6,972 nt of DNA, taken from contig CAKUPI010000096.1 of the NCBI GenBank assembly GCA_934675045.1, positions 1-6,972 of the forward strand. Direction: 5' to 3'. Position numbers and translations under genes: made by a program. Positions 6,765 to 6,972 of this stretch are shown here, in pieces. The number at the start of each line of letters is the position of its first letter. Position 1 is the stretch's first letter. Below the pieces are notes generated by a model. That model had not been told where the DNA came from. It worked only from the letters and a program-made list of their open reading frames with translations, and searched no databases. Source of the stretch: an uncultured Eubacteriales bacterium (GTDB taxonomy: Bacteria; Bacillota; Clostridia; Oscillospirales; Butyricicoccaceae).

Positions 6765-6768
6765 AGAC

Positions 6769-6807
6769 AAAAAAAGGCCGGCAATCCGCACGGATTGCCG
6801 GCCTTTT
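6769..6807. terminator. Bidirectional intrinsic terminator between the AbgA-like gene and upp
   Basis: A perfect inverted repeat pairs GGCCGGCAATCCG (6776-6788) with CGGATTGCCGGCC (6791-6803) around a tiny loop. Seven A bases (6769-6775) precede it and four T bases (6804-6807) follow it. It can therefore stop transcription from the plus-strand operon and also from the convergent minus-strand gene, for which the A run reads as seven T. Confidence 0.95.
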
Positions 6808-6809
6808 CA

Positions 6810-6824
6810 GCGCCGGAAGGGCGC
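6810..6824. other. Small GC hairpin between the terminator and the upp stop
   Basis: GCGCC (6810-6814) and GGCGC (6820-6824) can pair around GGAAG. No T run follows on either strand, so it is at most an accessory to the adjacent strong terminator. It could be a chance structure in GC-rich DNA. Confidence 0.35.
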
Positions 6825-6836
6825 CAAAGAGCCTTT

Positions 6837-6972
6837 TTATTTGGTGCCGAAAATGCGGTCGCCCGCGTCGCCGAACGCCGTTACTATATATCCGTGTTCG
6901 TTAAGCGGAGCGTCGGCGAAATGCGCGACGTAAATCTGAACGTCTGGGTGAGCGGTAGCCACTCTCTTTACC
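6837..6972 (-). CDS. upp: Uracil phosphoribosyltransferase, C-terminal 44 residues (5' part outside window)
   Basis: Reading the minus strand gives a frame that ends at the TAA complementary to 6837-6839. It encodes 44 residues including [21 protein letters not shown] and [12 protein letters not shown]. This is the hallmark C-terminus of Upp, the cytosolic enzyme joining uracil to PRPP to give UMP in pyrimidine salvage; the conserved GDAGDR segment contributes to uracil binding. Upp usually has GLGDAGDR, so the TAFGDAGDR here is a mild variant. The gene converges on the M20-CapA-M20 operon and has no functional link to it that I can see. The fragment is too short to judge intactness. Confidence 0.93.
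   Translation of the reverse strand, partial: VKRVATAHPDVQIYVAHFADAPLNEHGYIVTAFGDAGDRIFGTK

Overview
The window reads as a high-GC (well over 60 % by eye) stretch of a fermentative, anaerobic Gram-positive chromosome. Pointers are a lysine-fermentation gene cluster, strong GGAGG-type ribosome binding sites, tightly packed genes and intrinsic terminators. A lysine-fermenting clostridium, for example a gut Oscillospiraceae relative of Intestinimonas or Flavonifractor, would fit. That placement is an inference from gene content and not a firm assignment.

Layout. (1) Positions 1-2750 hold the end of a lysine-catabolic operon: the C-terminal part of lysine 2,3-aminomutase (kamA), then the alpha and beta subunits of the B12/PLP-dependent lysine 5,6-aminomutase (kamD, kamE). 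kamA and kamD are separated by 1 base and kamD and kamE overlap by 4 bases, so they are almost certainly co-transcribed and translationally coupled. (2) Positions 2751-2893 are an intergenic boundary with an intrinsic terminator (2764-2797) followed by a likely extended -10 promoter (about 2811-2841). (3) Positions 2894-6764 form a second operon of three genes: an M20 amidohydrolase resembling AbgB/ACY1L2, a CapA-family metallophosphoesterase-like protein without a visible signal peptide, and an M20D amidohydrolase closely resembling E. coli AbgA. (4) A strong bidirectional terminator (6776-6803) separates this operon from a convergent minus-strand gene, the 3' end of uracil phosphoribosyltransferase (upp).

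How it works together. KamA turns L-lysine into L-beta-lysine, and KamDE moves the terminal amino group to give 3,5-diaminohexanoate, which the rest of the pathway (outside the window) turns into acetate, butyrate and ammonia. The second operon encodes two different M20 metallo-amidohydrolases flanking a CapA-like protein. The amidohydrolases are expected to cleave amide bonds of acylated or glutamylated small molecules. Their exact substrate cannot be read from sequence. A role in releasing an amino acid such as lysine from a conjugate for the neighbouring pathway is an attractive but unproven idea. This three-gene unit is the least explained part of the window. I saw no CRISPR array, transposon, tRNA or rRNA.
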